Shown in pieces: positions 7,513 through 16,746 of a DNA stretch of 60,249 bases. The notes under the pieces were generated by a model. That model saw only the letters and a program-made list of their open reading frames with translations, searched no databases and was not told the origin of the DNA. The translations under genes were made by a program, and so were the position numbers. This stretch comes from a virus, in the IMG/VR virus record IMGVR_UViG_3300005338_000010, positions 1 to 60,249 of that record; one strand, written 5' to 3'. The number at the start of each line of letters is the position of its first letter. Position 1 is the stretch's first letter.

Positions 7513-7919
7513 TGGATAAAATGATTAGCAACGATTGCCGCAACAAGTATTACTGCTGCTATTATTCTTCTTATTACAAATGGTATTTTTGTTAATCTAT
7601 CTTCATTTAATGAGTTACTGGAATTAGAAACATAATCAAGTTTCTCCCTCCGAAATATATTTAAAAACACATCGAACAATAAACCACGAATGCCTATACA
7701 GCCTACCGATACGAATACTATATGCCACCCTTCAGGCTTCGTTATTAAATAAACTACTCCAAATCCAATGGCAGCGGTAAGGTAGGTGAGCCAGTGATTA
7801 ATATTGCCAACCTTACCCCATACACGTTTTATACGCCACGCCTCTATTAAGGAAAGCAACACGGTTATGGGTACGTAGTAGATCACGCCCAATACCCCAG
7901 ATTGTACATCAACACCCAC
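7509..7919 (-). CDS. Multi-span membrane protein in lysis cluster
   Basis: 136 residues with about four predicted membrane segments: VLGVIYYVPITVLLSLIEAW, WLTYLTAAIGFGVVYLI, IVFVSVGCIGIRGLLFDVF and IIAAVILVAAIVANHF. It precedes the endolysin gene with a 4-nt overlap. A holin or antiholin role is plausible from position, but the family is not recognised. Confidence 0.55.
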   Translation of the reverse strand: MGVDVQSGVLGVIYYVPITVLLSLIEAWRIKRVWGKVGNINHWLTYLTAAIGFGVVYLITKPEGWHIVFVSVGCIGIRGLLFDVFLNIFRREKLDYVSNSSNSLNEDRLTKIPFVIRRIIAAVILVAAIVANHFIQ

Positions 7920-8071
7920 AAACTAATTCCCCATCCGATTAGGAATGCCAGAAATATAAACCCCCAAGCGAACTTTTCATTTGGTTCTTTCTTGGCGTGA
8001 TACCTAAGCGCAAGTACTAACAGTACAATTGGGGCCAAAAAAGCAATAATTGGAATAATAAAATTGCCCAT
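7883..8071 (-). CDS. Holin-like protein with two membrane segments
   Basis: 62 residues from the ATG at 8071 (MGNFIIPIIAFLAPIVLLV). The frame is open further upstream, but that would overlap the preceding gene by about 60 nt. There are two membrane spans (IIAFLAPIVLLVLAL and FIFLAFLIGWGISLWVLM) with a short KKEPNEK loop, as in class II holins. It overlaps the next membrane protein gene by 37 nt. Confidence 0.5.
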   Translation of the reverse strand: MGNFIIPIIAFLAPIVLLVLALRYHAKKEPNEKFAWGFIFLAFLIGWGISLWVLMYNLGYWA

Positions 8072-8082
8072 ATATTTAATTT

Positions 8083-8724
8083 TTACTTTGCTTCGTGAAC
8101 CAAGAACCCACCAAGTATAGCCGATATTCCCATCAGCAACCACTTGGCTCTTTTGTTTTTTGAAATTAGTTTTCTTAAATCTTCGTTTTCTTTTATCAGT
8201 TCGGCAATCTTGTCTACCATTGATTGCATTGCCTGACCATCCCCTACAATCTGCTGTCTTAATAAGTTAATCTCTGAACTGTCTATACCCCTTCTTCCGG
8301 TTGCGTTCTGCTGTAAACTGTCTATTACTTTTTTGTATCCTAATGCTTGCAGATAAACGCTGTCGAGTTCTTCAACTATTTGATTGCAGTCTATAAGTTG
8401 TTCTGCGGTATCTTTTGCTAAAGCAGCAGTACGGTATTTATTTACAGATAGGGTTAATTCTGCAATCTTATTGGACATTCTTTTTTCGATAAAGTCCTTT
8501 GTTTCTAACCATGCGTTTCTATCGCTGTCATCAGCGCGTCTTTCAGACTCGTAGTTGATTGAATCAGCAGCAATTTTCGATTCGCGTATTGCGATCTGCT
8601 TTTTAAGGCTGTCTTCTACATGGTAATCCCTTACGGTAACAGGGCTATTGCATAGTAACTTAAAAAAAAGTAAGCACGATAGGATGAGGCCAATGATTAA
8701 TCCGGTTAGGAAGGGGTTTTTCAT
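8083..8724 (-). CDS. Spanin-like membrane-anchored coiled-coil protein
   Basis: 213 residues. An N-terminal membrane anchor (LTGLIIGLILSCLLFFKLL) is followed by a long periplasmic-type coiled coil (about 35-185, rich in E, K, D and Q), then a second hydrophobic segment at the end (WLLMGISAILGGFLVHEA). Anchor plus coiled coil next to an endolysin is the layout of an inner spanin (Rz); the C-terminal hydrophobic segment is unusual for Rz and would instead fit a unimolecular spanin. It is joined to the upstream 34-aa gene by an ATGA overlap. Confidence 0.5.
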   Translation of the reverse strand: MKNPFLTGLIIGLILSCLLFFKLLCNSPVTVRDYHVEDSLKKQIAIRESKIAADSINYESERRADDSDRNAWLETKDFIEKRMSNKIAELTLSVNKYRTAALAKDTAEQLIDCNQIVEELDSVYLQALGYKKVIDSLQQNATGRRGIDSSEINLLRQQIVGDGQAMQSMVDKIAELIKENEDLRKLISKNKRAKWLLMGISAILGGFLVHEAK

Positions 8725-8825
8725 TTTATCGTTATTGAAGGATCTTTGTCGTTGTTTCTACGTACTGCGTACCCAACAATAAAGCCAATTGCACCGGCAA
8801 TAAGTGCGGTAATTACATAGCCCAT
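8721..8825 (-). CDS. Very small membrane protein, 34 aa
   Basis: Short frame MGYVITALIAGAIGFIVGYA followed by VRRNNDKDPSITIK. One glycine-zipper membrane helix has a positive stop-transfer and a polar tail. Its TGA overlaps the ATG of the spanin-like gene (8724) as ATGA, which strongly suggests real coupled translation. Single-span proteins of this kind can be holins or antiholins. Confidence 0.5.
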   Translation of the reverse strand: MGYVITALIAGAIGFIVGYAVRRNNDKDPSITIK

Positions 8826-8874
8826 TGGATTTCAATTTAAGGTTTATTAAATATACTGAATAAAAATGAATATT

Positions 8875-8964
8875 TTATCTCCCAAAACGGGAACGAATCT
8901 TTGCGTAAATACGGTACGTTTGCAAGCAAGTCTCAAATACCAACCATCGAATCGCCTTCCTCAT
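8875..8964 (-). CDS. Possible 29-aa basic peptide
   Basis: Frame MRKAIRWLVFETCLQTYRIY ending AKIRSRFGR, strongly basic and amphipathic, in the only gap of the lysis region (8826-9009). There is no overlap with neighbours and no other support, so this is tentative. A strong hairpin (8968-8993) ends 3 bp upstream of its start. Confidence 0.3.
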   Translation of the reverse strand: MRKAIRWLVFETCLQTYRIYAKIRSRFGR

Positions 8965-8967
8965 ATC

Positions 8968-8993
8968 GGACTTGAAAATAACATTTTAAGTCC
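8968..8993. promoter_or_regulatory. Strong hairpin between lysis genes
   Basis: GGACTT and AAAAT pair with ATTTT and AAGTCC around a 3-nt AAC loop, with a single bulged G at 8974: 11 base pairs. It is not followed by a T-run on either strand, so it looks more like an mRNA-processing or translation-control structure than a terminator. It lies between the 81-aa membrane gene and the possible 29-aa gene. Confidence 0.45.
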
Positions 8994-9009
8994 AGATTTT
9001 ATGTAGTAG

Positions 9010-9255
9010 TTAATACTTACCCTTACATCCCTTTTTTGCTTTCCAATTATTCCAGAATGGCTTCAAATTGCCATCTTTCCAGTCTTTCCGAGCCTTCACC
9101 AATGCGGCTATCGTAGTTGCAGTACTGGCGATAAGTGTCATAGCAAATAAAACATCAGATCTTGTAATTGACAACATTATAGATCCAAAGATCGAAAACA
9201 TGGAACCTAATATCAGCCCCATCAAACTTTTATCCTGATACATAGTCGTAGCCAT
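9010..9255 (-). CDS. Small membrane protein, two spans
   Basis: 81 residues from the ATG at 9255 (MATTMYQDKSLMG). A GTG 24 nt upstream would overlap the preceding gene, so I prefer the ATG. Two hydrophobic segments (LMGLILGSMFSIFGSIML and VLFAMTLIASTATTIAALV) precede a basic aromatic tail (KPFWNNWKAKKGCKGK). Topology and position fit a holin or lysis accessory protein. Confidence 0.5.
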   Translation of the reverse strand: MATTMYQDKSLMGLILGSMFSIFGSIMLSITRSDVLFAMTLIASTATTIAALVKARKDWKDGNLKPFWNNWKAKKGCKGKY

Positions 9256-9268
9256 TATCGTTTTAGTT

Positions 9269-9583
9269 TTAACCGACACTGGTTGTTACAGTTGGCTTTT
9301 CTTTTGTTAAATCCACTTGTATATTAGAAATATCGCCAGCTTTCTTTACTTGTATAAGAGTATTGTTTGGTTCTAACCAATTTTTTATTAAGTACCCTAA
9401 AAACGTAATGATTGCGATGTGCTTTTGAGCATTCCAGTCTATCTTAAAAGTCCCAGCATCAAGACTGGTATAGACACTGGTTAATATTGCGGTTACAACG
9501 GTGTACAATGCACCACGGAGAAAGTCTCTTGCATTAAGCAAGAACTGCCTATTGGCTATGACTTTGATGTTAGGTTCTGGCAT
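9269..9583 (-). CDS. Holin-like membrane protein
   Basis: 104 residues. After FLLNARDFLRGALYTVVTAI there is a first membrane segment, then IDWNAQKHIAIITFLGYLI as the second, then a polar tail ending in a Thr/Val-rich stretch. I have seen similar proteins (membrane pair with an intervening IDW element) annotated as putative holins in Bacteroidota phages. It lies directly after the fibre genes at the start of the lysis cluster. Confidence 0.55.
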   Translation of the reverse strand: MPEPNIKVIANRQFLLNARDFLRGALYTVVTAILTSVYTSLDAGTFKIDWNAQKHIAIITFLGYLIKNWLEPNNTLIQVKKAGDISNIQVDLTKEKPTVTTSVG

Positions 9584-9622
9584 CGGTTATTTTTAGGATT
9601 TTGGATGCTTAAAAATACGAAA

Positions 9623-11674
9623 TTATTGTCTAAATATGTTAACTGAATTATAGGTTACCGGGACTATGTTTGCTGTCGTAAATGAAGTCGCATTCCCAGT
9701 GCAGCCAGAGGCGCTTCCTCCTGTATTAAAAGGCACTACCATATAGCTGTAATGTGTATTCTGCGTCAATCCTACCGCTGTTTGCGATGTCGTAGCCGTG
9801 GTGTACGTAATACTACCCGGACTTCCCCCAAAGAGGTATATGTAAATATTGTAACCGGTAGGACTACCCGTAGCCGCATTCCACGATAAGTTTGCACTAT
9901 TAGCTGTTGTCAGGGTAGTCCCATCAACCGGCGTAATATTTGTGGTGCAGTTTGGTGGGTTTGGGAGTGTTGTAAAGGTGGTCGCGTTTGCGGAGCAGCC
10001 AGTAGCATTCCCAAAAGTATTATAAGGAACCACATACCAGCTTATGAGCGTATTGGCTGTTAACCCTGTCTCTGTATGTGGGCTGCTGGTAGCACTGTCT
10101 ATCAATACCCCGTTTATCCAAATTTGGTATCCTGTTGGCCCTCCTGCGGCTGCATTGAAATTTAAAACCGCCGATGTCTGTGTAACACTGGTGGCATTGA
10201 TATTAGTTGTACAATTCGGCGGCACGCCGGGAGTAACATAAGCGGCGGCTCCTTTGTTACTATCTATTGGTACGCCGTATCTATCTTGGGTGTAATTTGT
10301 GAAAGCGCCAATACCGCCAATCATAGGGCTTCCGGCAGAGGGCTTATAGAAAATAGAATCCACCACCTTCCCGGTTGAATACCTTGCGCTATAGTTTGTG
10401 CCAAGTGTAAAATGCGTTGTGGCGGCTCCTATTTCTGCATAAAAATATCCATTATGGGCTGCGCTATCGGTAGAATAAGGAGTTGTTGCAAAATCCATTT
10501 CCGGACGGAATATCACATTGCCGGTAATTGTTACACTATCCGCATCCACAAGGTCTACTATTTTACCATTATACCTGGAAGGGCCGTTATAAGATAATCC
10601 CGTTGTACTGTCTACCGTATTGTGAATAATTACTGATTTACGGAATGAAAACCCATTAGAAGTTCTGCTCCCGGCACCCTGCGTTGTTATTTCATGGGCA
10701 GAATAGGATAAAAAATGTTTGCTTAAAGTATTTTGTATTTGGGTGAAGGCATTCGATCCGGCATACCCCGGCAGCCCTGTCCATTGCATTGGCAATGTCC
10801 TTGTCATAGATGCATAGGAGTTGTAAATACCCCCGCCATCTACAAATATGTATCCATACCAAAAAATGGCTTGATTATGAGAGTTGTTTGAACTACCAAC
10901 CCCGTCTATACTATAGAAAGCGCAATTTATAAACTTAGCTCCCGGCCCTGTTCCTTGAATAGCTCCCACGCTACCGCCAGAGCCGTTTCTGGTATTATTC
11001 AGTATTGTGTCCCTCTCAAAGTAAGGAGTAACGGCAATACCTCTGTTTATTTCCGCTGTTGTACTCCACGGTGAACCAAATGTTATTATAGACCCTGCAT
11101 TTGCATACCCGTCTAATTTACACCCAATGATTGAATCATTATAAAATGTTTGTGAGATAGACCCGGTAAATTTCATATCAGCATTGTACGGCCAGTCAAA
11201 ATTAAACAGCGGTTGGTCGTGCCTGTTTGCAACGTTGTTAACCCCTTTTATATCCAGTATTTTGTTGTCATGGAAAAAGTGCATGAATATTTCTGCCCAA
11301 TAATTTGTAAACTGAAACCCTGCTATGGTTAAGTGATCTACATCGTGCCATTCCAATTGCTGAAAGGAAGTGTTGGTAACAGTTACACCATAGGCATCAA
11401 TCATATTGCCTACGCCCGTTATATTATGAATGGTGGCAAAATTAGTCCACGCCCCCGTACATGTGAGTGTATCATAGGTGCTAAATGTATATCCAGTCCC
11501 GCTTTGAGTAATATCAGGATTGCCACTATGAACAGGGAATGTAAATCTTGACCCAGAGTACCAAACAGTATACCCATATTTATCCATACCCGCTACACCT
11601 TTGCCGTGGTTGACGGGAGTGGCGATAGATATAGAGCAGCAACCAATTAGGAGTATGGATAAAATAAATCTCAT
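9623..11674 (-). CDS. Beta-helix tail fibre/tailspike with signal peptide and two Fn3-like domains
   Basis: 683 residues. Residues 1-18 (MRFILSILLIGCCSISIA) look like a Sec signal peptide. Residues about 40-480 are beta-strand rich with Asn/Gly turns and SVTITGNVIF-type rungs, as in right-handed beta-helix (pectate-lyase-like) spikes. Two repeats then follow, each beginning PNCTTNI and containing a GPTGYQIWINGV or SPTGYNIYIYLF strand: fibronectin III-like domains at about 490-575 and 580-668. Probably a host-surface binding or polysaccharide-trimming fibre. No catalytic residues could be assigned. The ATG shares one base with the stop of the 1688-aa fibre (TAATG). Confidence 0.7.
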   Translation of the reverse strand: MRFILSILLIGCCSISIATPVNHGKGVAGMDKYGYTVWYSGSRFTFPVHSGNPDITQSGTGYTFSTYDTLTCTGAWTNFATIHNITGVGNMIDAYGVTVTNTSFQQLEWHDVDHLTIAGFQFTNYWAEIFMHFFHDNKILDIKGVNNVANRHDQPLFNFDWPYNADMKFTGSISQTFYNDSIIGCKLDGYANAGSIITFGSPWSTTAEINRGIAVTPYFERDTILNNTRNGSGGSVGAIQGTGPGAKFINCAFYSIDGVGSSNNSHNQAIFWYGYIFVDGGGIYNSYASMTRTLPMQWTGLPGYAGSNAFTQIQNTLSKHFLSYSAHEITTQGAGSRTSNGFSFRKSVIIHNTVDSTTGLSYNGPSRYNGKIVDLVDADSVTITGNVIFRPEMDFATTPYSTDSAAHNGYFYAEIGAATTHFTLGTNYSARYSTGKVVDSIFYKPSAGSPMIGGIGAFTNYTQDRYGVPIDSNKGAAAYVTPGVPPNCTTNINATSVTQTSAVLNFNAAAGGPTGYQIWINGVLIDSATSSPHTETGLTANTLISWYVVPYNTFGNATGCSANATTFTTLPNPPNCTTNITPVDGTTLTTANSANLSWNAATGSPTGYNIYIYLFGGSPGSITYTTATTSQTAVGLTQNTHYSYMVVPFNTGGSASGCTGNATSFTTANIVPVTYNSVNIFRQ

Positions 11675-14600
11675 TAGTTTGTTTTGATCCAGTTAGTACC
11701 ATCATGTACAAAAATGTATACGGTATTATTGGTAAGGGATGTGATAGTACTCCCAGAAGCATCTTTCCAGCTACCGCCAGAACCTGTTTGCGTCCACGTA
11801 TTGCCACTGGTATTCCTGTTCATAATAATCATTACAGACCCGGATGCTGCTGGCGTTGTAGTTTGCACTGTTCTATTTGCTGTAATTACTGGAAGAATGA
11901 GTATAGAAGTTTCATTTGCGGAAGTGATTGCAATATTTGCATCCGTTGCCGTAACAACATCCCACAATCTTAAATTGCCGTGAACCCCTGTTTGGCCGCC
12001 AGCATTCCCTAACTGCAAACTTGAACTACCAGTAGTAGCACCCGCATCTAAAGAGATGCCCCCATCGGAGGTTAATGTAGTAACGCTACTTGCATGCACA
12101 TCAAAAGTTGTCAGTTTACTACCTGTTGTTCCGAATTGCAAAGATTTGCCATTACCTGAAACACTTCTGTTGCTTGATAACGTGCTGTCGGCGCTGTATA
12201 TGCTGTAAGGAATTGCGCCGCCACCGCCTGCGGCTACTTCAATCAGATTTCCAGAAGCATCAAAAGCAGCACCATACGCAGCAGTTCCGGTAAAGGTGCC
12301 GGAGCCATACAGCGCAGCCTTCAAAGAGCCGTTATTGTTAATCTTAAATTTCTCCGTTGTTGTTGCCCCTGTCATAAATACAAGTGGTACATCGTTTCTT
12401 ACTGTAAGATACCCGCCATTGCCACTCCACAGATCTCCGTAATTAGCCCCAAACTGCATGATAACGGCACCGTTGCCAGCTTCAAGGTTCCCAAAAGAAA
12501 AATTATAAGTGCCGCTTCCAGTCACCCCAGCAGTTGCATTTGTGTTTTTAAATTTCCATGCGGTGGTTGCTGCACTTGCGTCACTCCACTCACTATATAA
12601 CATTTGGCTGCCGGGGTTAGTAACACCAATGCCTATTTTTGGAGATTTGAAATTTGATGTAGTCGTTAAAAGGCTGCCGGATTCTGTTAAAGACCCGTCA
12701 GTAATAGATGAACTTGAATTGAATATGGGGTATGTGCCGGATGTGCCAGATCCAGTTATACCAGATCCACTTGTGGCCGTATGCCCAACCAGTCCATTAG
12801 CATCAATCGTAAGCGTGTGAACAGTTCCGCTTTGAGTTGGAGATGTCACACCAGAAGCAAGGAATGGTAATGTGTAGGTGAGGGAGGAAATACCAGATCT
12901 ATCAAGAGTCATCCAATCGGCTGCTGAAGTGGCAGCATCATTTACAATTCTGAAATGTTTTTTACCATCATCATTTACATATTCATCGTATATTTTCGCA
13001 TCGGATGCACCAAGAGAATCCCACATTGAAATATAAGGGAGGTGAGAAGTATAAGCCGTCCCTATTGTTACGGGTGCAAAAAACCCTTTATTATTACCCA
13101 TACGGGCATGGCCGTTAGTTATTGTATCTGTTGTTGAAAGTTTATTGCTTACCTCTGTTAATCCTGAATTACCAATTGTACTAGACCCGGTTGCTATTAA
13201 TATAGAATTATTAGTCAGGCCAGAAATCGCGCCGGGTACGGATGCCAAATATTCTGCTCCTGTTGAAGTAACCCCAATAATTCCCCCTGCACCTGCTAAC
13301 AATGGATGAGTTACGCTATCGGCAATTATAAACTTATTAGATAACGTTTGCAATGTCGGGCCACTACTTGTCTTGTCCGAAGTAGCAAAAATTAATTTAC
13401 CGGGTGTGCCTATCCCAGTTCCCTTCCCACCATTAAATATGAAGTTGGCCGCATTAAAATCCGTGCCAATAACCCCACTTACATTTAGAGTAATATTGTG
13501 AGGGAAAGATGCTGTTACCGGGCCAAAAAACCAATCGTTAACATTACCTGCACCGCCAGAATAGGCTGGCAAATCGTGTTGATACCAGCCCAGAAAACCC
13601 TGATGGTCGGCAGTGGCAATATCCAATGAATAGCTTGTGCTACCACCAGACAAACCAAGTGCGGTGATAAAATTATGCGCTGTTCCTGCGCCACCACCAA
13701 TTAGCCAGTTGTTGGTTCCAGTTGCCCACACTGCATCTCCTATTGCAATAATATTTCCAGTGCCACCAGATGATAAGGCGTGAGTCCCATCACCAATCGC
13801 TACGCAGGCCAAACAGTCTGCTTGTGCTTGTGGGCCGAGCGCAGTGGCTTCTTTATTTGTGGCCTTAGATAAATACCCATAAGCTGTCCCAGATCCTTGC
13901 GTACCGTATCCACCAAGTGTTGGGAATCCTCCAAACGCATCTCCTGCAACAAATGGATTAGTCGCATCTGTTTTAAAAAGTTTGCTATTCCCAAAACCGG
14001 TTTTTGTTTGTTCTATGTGAAGCCCAACCGTTGCGCTATCAAATTTCAATGTCACGGTTTTTGCCGTTGCGCTATCTCCTATAATACCATAAATAGTCGC
14101 CAAAGTCTTCACGGTATCCGTTCCCGGAACAGCTAACTTAAAATTTGTTGTTGGAGTTTTCAGAGATACCGAACCGCCTCCGGGGAGCGCAACGCTCGTC
14201 TTAGGCTGCCCATTCTTCCATGTAACCAAGCTACTCCCTGCTACAGAAACACTATCCATGTGAGTGCTATATGTGCCTGACGCAAATGCTGTTCCTTCTT
14301 TATTAACTGTGACAACAGCACCGCTAACGGCGGTAACAAAGTTGGACGTGGTGTCTATGGTAGAATTGACTACTTGGTTATTTTGAAAAGAAAAGGAGTG
14401 GCCGCCTACGGTTGAATCTATCGTGTAAAATAAAAACCCTCCACCAAGAGATCCAGATATTGTATTTCCGTTAAGCTGCAAATCCTGATGATAAGTAGGG
14501 CCGTGGGGTTTGTAAACCTCTGCCATAGCGCCCCCATTCAAACTAATGCCGGGGTTGTTATAGATGTGTAAAGACTTGGTTAAAGCGCCATCGTTATTCA

Positions 14601-16740
14601 ATCGCATGAACTCCCCGCCCACACCACCGATATAGGTATTGTTAAAGAAATTTACGTTCTGTACTGTATCAACCGGGCTAACGACAGTATGAAGTGCTGG
14701 GGCAAAGAATATCTGCGACCCAGAACCCGATGTTGGATAATTAGCAACAATTCCTGAACAATTAAAAACGTTCCCGAATATATTTACGTTGTTATTCCCA
14801 AAACCTAAACTCATTTGAGAGTTAGGGAATATGTTATTTGATATGGTTGAGTTTTGCAGGTAAGTAAACTCATTGTAATTAGTTCCTGCAAAATATTTTA
14901 GATGGCCACTAACACTATCCTGTGATGCAAGTGGCCGAAGAACTACGCTGTCTATTGTATTACCAGATAGTATCAACCCATTTAATGGATGTGTAGCATC
15001 AAGACCGCCTACAGAATACCCCCCATAAAAACTATTACCCCCATGCGCCTTATTATTGAGGTAGCTTGCGGGGCCGACATGTCTGCTTTCTATGGAAAAA
15101 CAAATAATCCTGTAATCGTTCCACCATTCGTTATTACTGAAATAAATATTATACCCACCTAAAGAAGCAGCATCTTGCCCGGCCCTTCTGTTGGGGGCGC
15201 CACCCGTTGCTAAATCCCATGAATCACGGCTACCGAAGTGGTGGAACTTATTGTTGGTAATGGTTAGATCGTGAGAAGCTGTATCGTAATCGCTGGCTAA
15301 GTTTGCACTACCAATGTAATCGAACTTGTTATTATTGATAACGCCATAAGCGGCTTTGGAATAATACAATCCAGCGTAACTACCGCCGTTCTGGAAGTAG
15401 CAGTTCTCTATGTCAAATGTTCTTACCAGTTCTAAGTGAACAAGTTCTGATAATGTATCAGTAACAGAGGAACCGCCTGAAATTATCGGATAAGCATATT
15501 GTGTGTTACCATCAATCGTAACATCTGTCATGGTGAAATTGAAAAGCGTATCTGTACCGCTTACTAGTAAGTGGTTTATAAGATACCTGTTTTGACTTGC
15601 GTATGCTTTTGATTTTAATATGGATGTCGGGCCAAAACCTTTTATAGTTAAATTGCTTACCGGTACAAAACCACCAACAACGGGGTTTATAATATAGGTA
15701 GAGTTTACATCCGGCCTTACGATGAAGTTACCAGCAGCTAAAACAGCAACCGCATTTAATTGAGAGGTGTTATCTGCGGATGGGAATACTCCCAATTGCT
15801 TTAGTCTCACCTCCCCGTTTGCTATGGACATTAAGTAACGGCCAGCACCACTACCAACGGTAGGTGTTAACACCGTCATGCCATTGTCTGTTGCGGTACT
15901 GGCGCTGTTGTATACATAATTAGCGCCTCCCAAATCCCCTGCTGCAAGATTACCAAGCGTTATGGCACCTGTTCCATTGGCAGGCCGAACAGCGAGCATA
16001 TCTGATATAGTATTGTAAACAGATGTTGACCCACTACCGCTACCAACCGATCCAACTAAAACCCAATTGCCATGTATTTTTGAATACAGATTACCACCAC
16101 CAATACTATCCTGTGAGACAAGGTAGCTTGTGAGATAATTAAACCGCAAGGTGTCTGACAGTGGCCCTGTAATAGATAATCCGCTATCTGATGGCACTTT
16201 TAAAATGAAAGGGTGGTGTACCCTTAAATAAGTTACCAGCCCTGCTGTGTCAATCTGGTAACGGATAAGATTTGGTGTTGAAGAATCTATCACTATAAAG
16301 GTGAGTAAATCAGCTACCACCGATTTAATGTTATTCGTTCCGTTGATGGCTATTTTTATACCACCACCTACTGATGTATTGGTAGAGCCACCTGCGTTCA
16401 TTAAAACAAGGTCTGCATCTGCAATGCCGTCTTTCCACCAGTAGGCAGAATTTGTGCCACCTGTAATAACGCCATTCAGCAATGTACCGCCGGTGTTAAC
16501 TATTACTGGGAACCAACCCAACCTTGCCGTTCCTAATATATAGGAATTTGCTTCTGCAACAGAAACGAATGCCCTATACTTAAAATTAACGCCGTCATAA
16601 AGCATTGTCCTCGCCCCATCGCTTTTACCTGTTAAGGCTATCGGGCGGTTAAGCGGTGTACCCCCGGGGCCGCTGGGGTTGTATTGGCCTGTAGCGAAGA
16701 AACAAAGTAGGACGAATATTGGAAGTAATAGGCTTTTCAT
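11674..16740 (-). CDS. Giant tail fibre/tailspike with signal peptide and beta-helix
   Basis: 1688 residues, the longest product here. Residues 1-19 (MKSLLLPIFVLLCFFATGQ) look like a Sec signal peptide. From about 305 (VRLKQLGVFPSADNTSQLNA) to about 815 the sequence has parallel beta-helix rungs of the pectate-lyase superfamily (ITNNKFHHFG, LILSGNTIDSV, VNIFGNVFN). Around 955-1010, AxAxGxxAxA-like repeats (ATALGPQAQADCLACVAIGD) resemble YadA-type adhesin heads. The last 250 residues are repetitive and Gly/Thr/Ser-rich, ending in a small beta domain (NNTVYIFVHDGTNWIKTN). Probably the main receptor-binding or depolymerase fibre. Enzyme activity is not demonstrable from sequence. Confidence 0.75.
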   Translation of the reverse strand: MKSLLLPIFVLLCFFATGQYNPSGPGGTPLNRPIALTGKSDGARTMLYDGVNFKYRAFVSVAEANSYILGTARLGWFPVIVNTGGTLLNGVITGGTNSAYWWKDGIADADLVLMNAGGSTNTSVGGGIKIAINGTNNIKSVVADLLTFIVIDSSTPNLIRYQIDTAGLVTYLRVHHPFILKVPSDSGLSITGPLSDTLRFNYLTSYLVSQDSIGGGNLYSKIHGNWVLVGSVGSGSGSTSVYNTISDMLAVRPANGTGAITLGNLAAGDLGGANYVYNSASTATDNGMTVLTPTVGSGAGRYLMSIANGEVRLKQLGVFPSADNTSQLNAVAVLAAGNFIVRPDVNSTYIINPVVGGFVPVSNLTIKGFGPTSILKSKAYASQNRYLINHLLVSGTDTLFNFTMTDVTIDGNTQYAYPIISGGSSVTDTLSELVHLELVRTFDIENCYFQNGGSYAGLYYSKAAYGVINNNKFDYIGSANLASDYDTASHDLTITNNKFHHFGSRDSWDLATGGAPNRRAGQDAASLGGYNIYFSNNEWWNDYRIICFSIESRHVGPASYLNNKAHGGNSFYGGYSVGGLDATHPLNGLILSGNTIDSVVLRPLASQDSVSGHLKYFAGTNYNEFTYLQNSTISNNIFPNSQMSLGFGNNNVNIFGNVFNCSGIVANYPTSGSGSQIFFAPALHTVVSPVDTVQNVNFFNNTYIGGVGGEFMRLNNDGALTKSLHIYNNPGISLNGGAMAEVYKPHGPTYHQDLQLNGNTISGSLGGGFLFYTIDSTVGGHSFSFQNNQVVNSTIDTTSNFVTAVSGAVVTVNKEGTAFASGTYSTHMDSVSVAGSSLVTWKNGQPKTSVALPGGGSVSLKTPTTNFKLAVPGTDTVKTLATIYGIIGDSATAKTVTLKFDSATVGLHIEQTKTGFGNSKLFKTDATNPFVAGDAFGGFPTLGGYGTQGSGTAYGYLSKATNKEATALGPQAQADCLACVAIGDGTHALSSGGTGNIIAIGDAVWATGTNNWLIGGGAGTAHNFITALGLSGGSTSYSLDIATADHQGFLGWYQHDLPAYSGGAGNVNDWFFGPVTASFPHNITLNVSGVIGTDFNAANFIFNGGKGTGIGTPGKLIFATSDKTSSGPTLQTLSNKFIIADSVTHPLLAGAGGIIGVTSTGAEYLASVPGAISGLTNNSILIATGSSTIGNSGLTEVSNKLSTTDTITNGHARMGNNKGFFAPVTIGTAYTSHLPYISMWDSLGASDAKIYDEYVNDDGKKHFRIVNDAATSAADWMTLDRSGISSLTYTLPFLASGVTSPTQSGTVHTLTIDANGLVGHTATSGSGITGSGTSGTYPIFNSSSSITDGSLTESGSLLTTTSNFKSPKIGIGVTNPGSQMLYSEWSDASAATTAWKFKNTNATAGVTGSGTYNFSFGNLEAGNGAVIMQFGANYGDLWSGNGGYLTVRNDVPLVFMTGATTTEKFKINNNGSLKAALYGSGTFTGTAAYGAAFDASGNLIEVAAGGGGAIPYSIYSADSTLSSNRSVSGNGKSLQFGTTGSKLTTFDVHASSVTTLTSDGGISLDAGATTGSSSLQLGNAGGQTGVHGNLRLWDVVTATDANIAITSANETSILILPVITANRTVQTTTPAASGSVMIIMNRNTSGNTWTQTGSGGSWKDASGSTITSLTNNTVYIFVHDGTNWIKTN

Positions 16741-16746
16741 TATTGG

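Noticed and set aside
12509-12820. Plus-strand frame opposite the giant fibre
   Set aside because: Antisense of a repetitive fibre; no promoter, no start context and no family resemblance.
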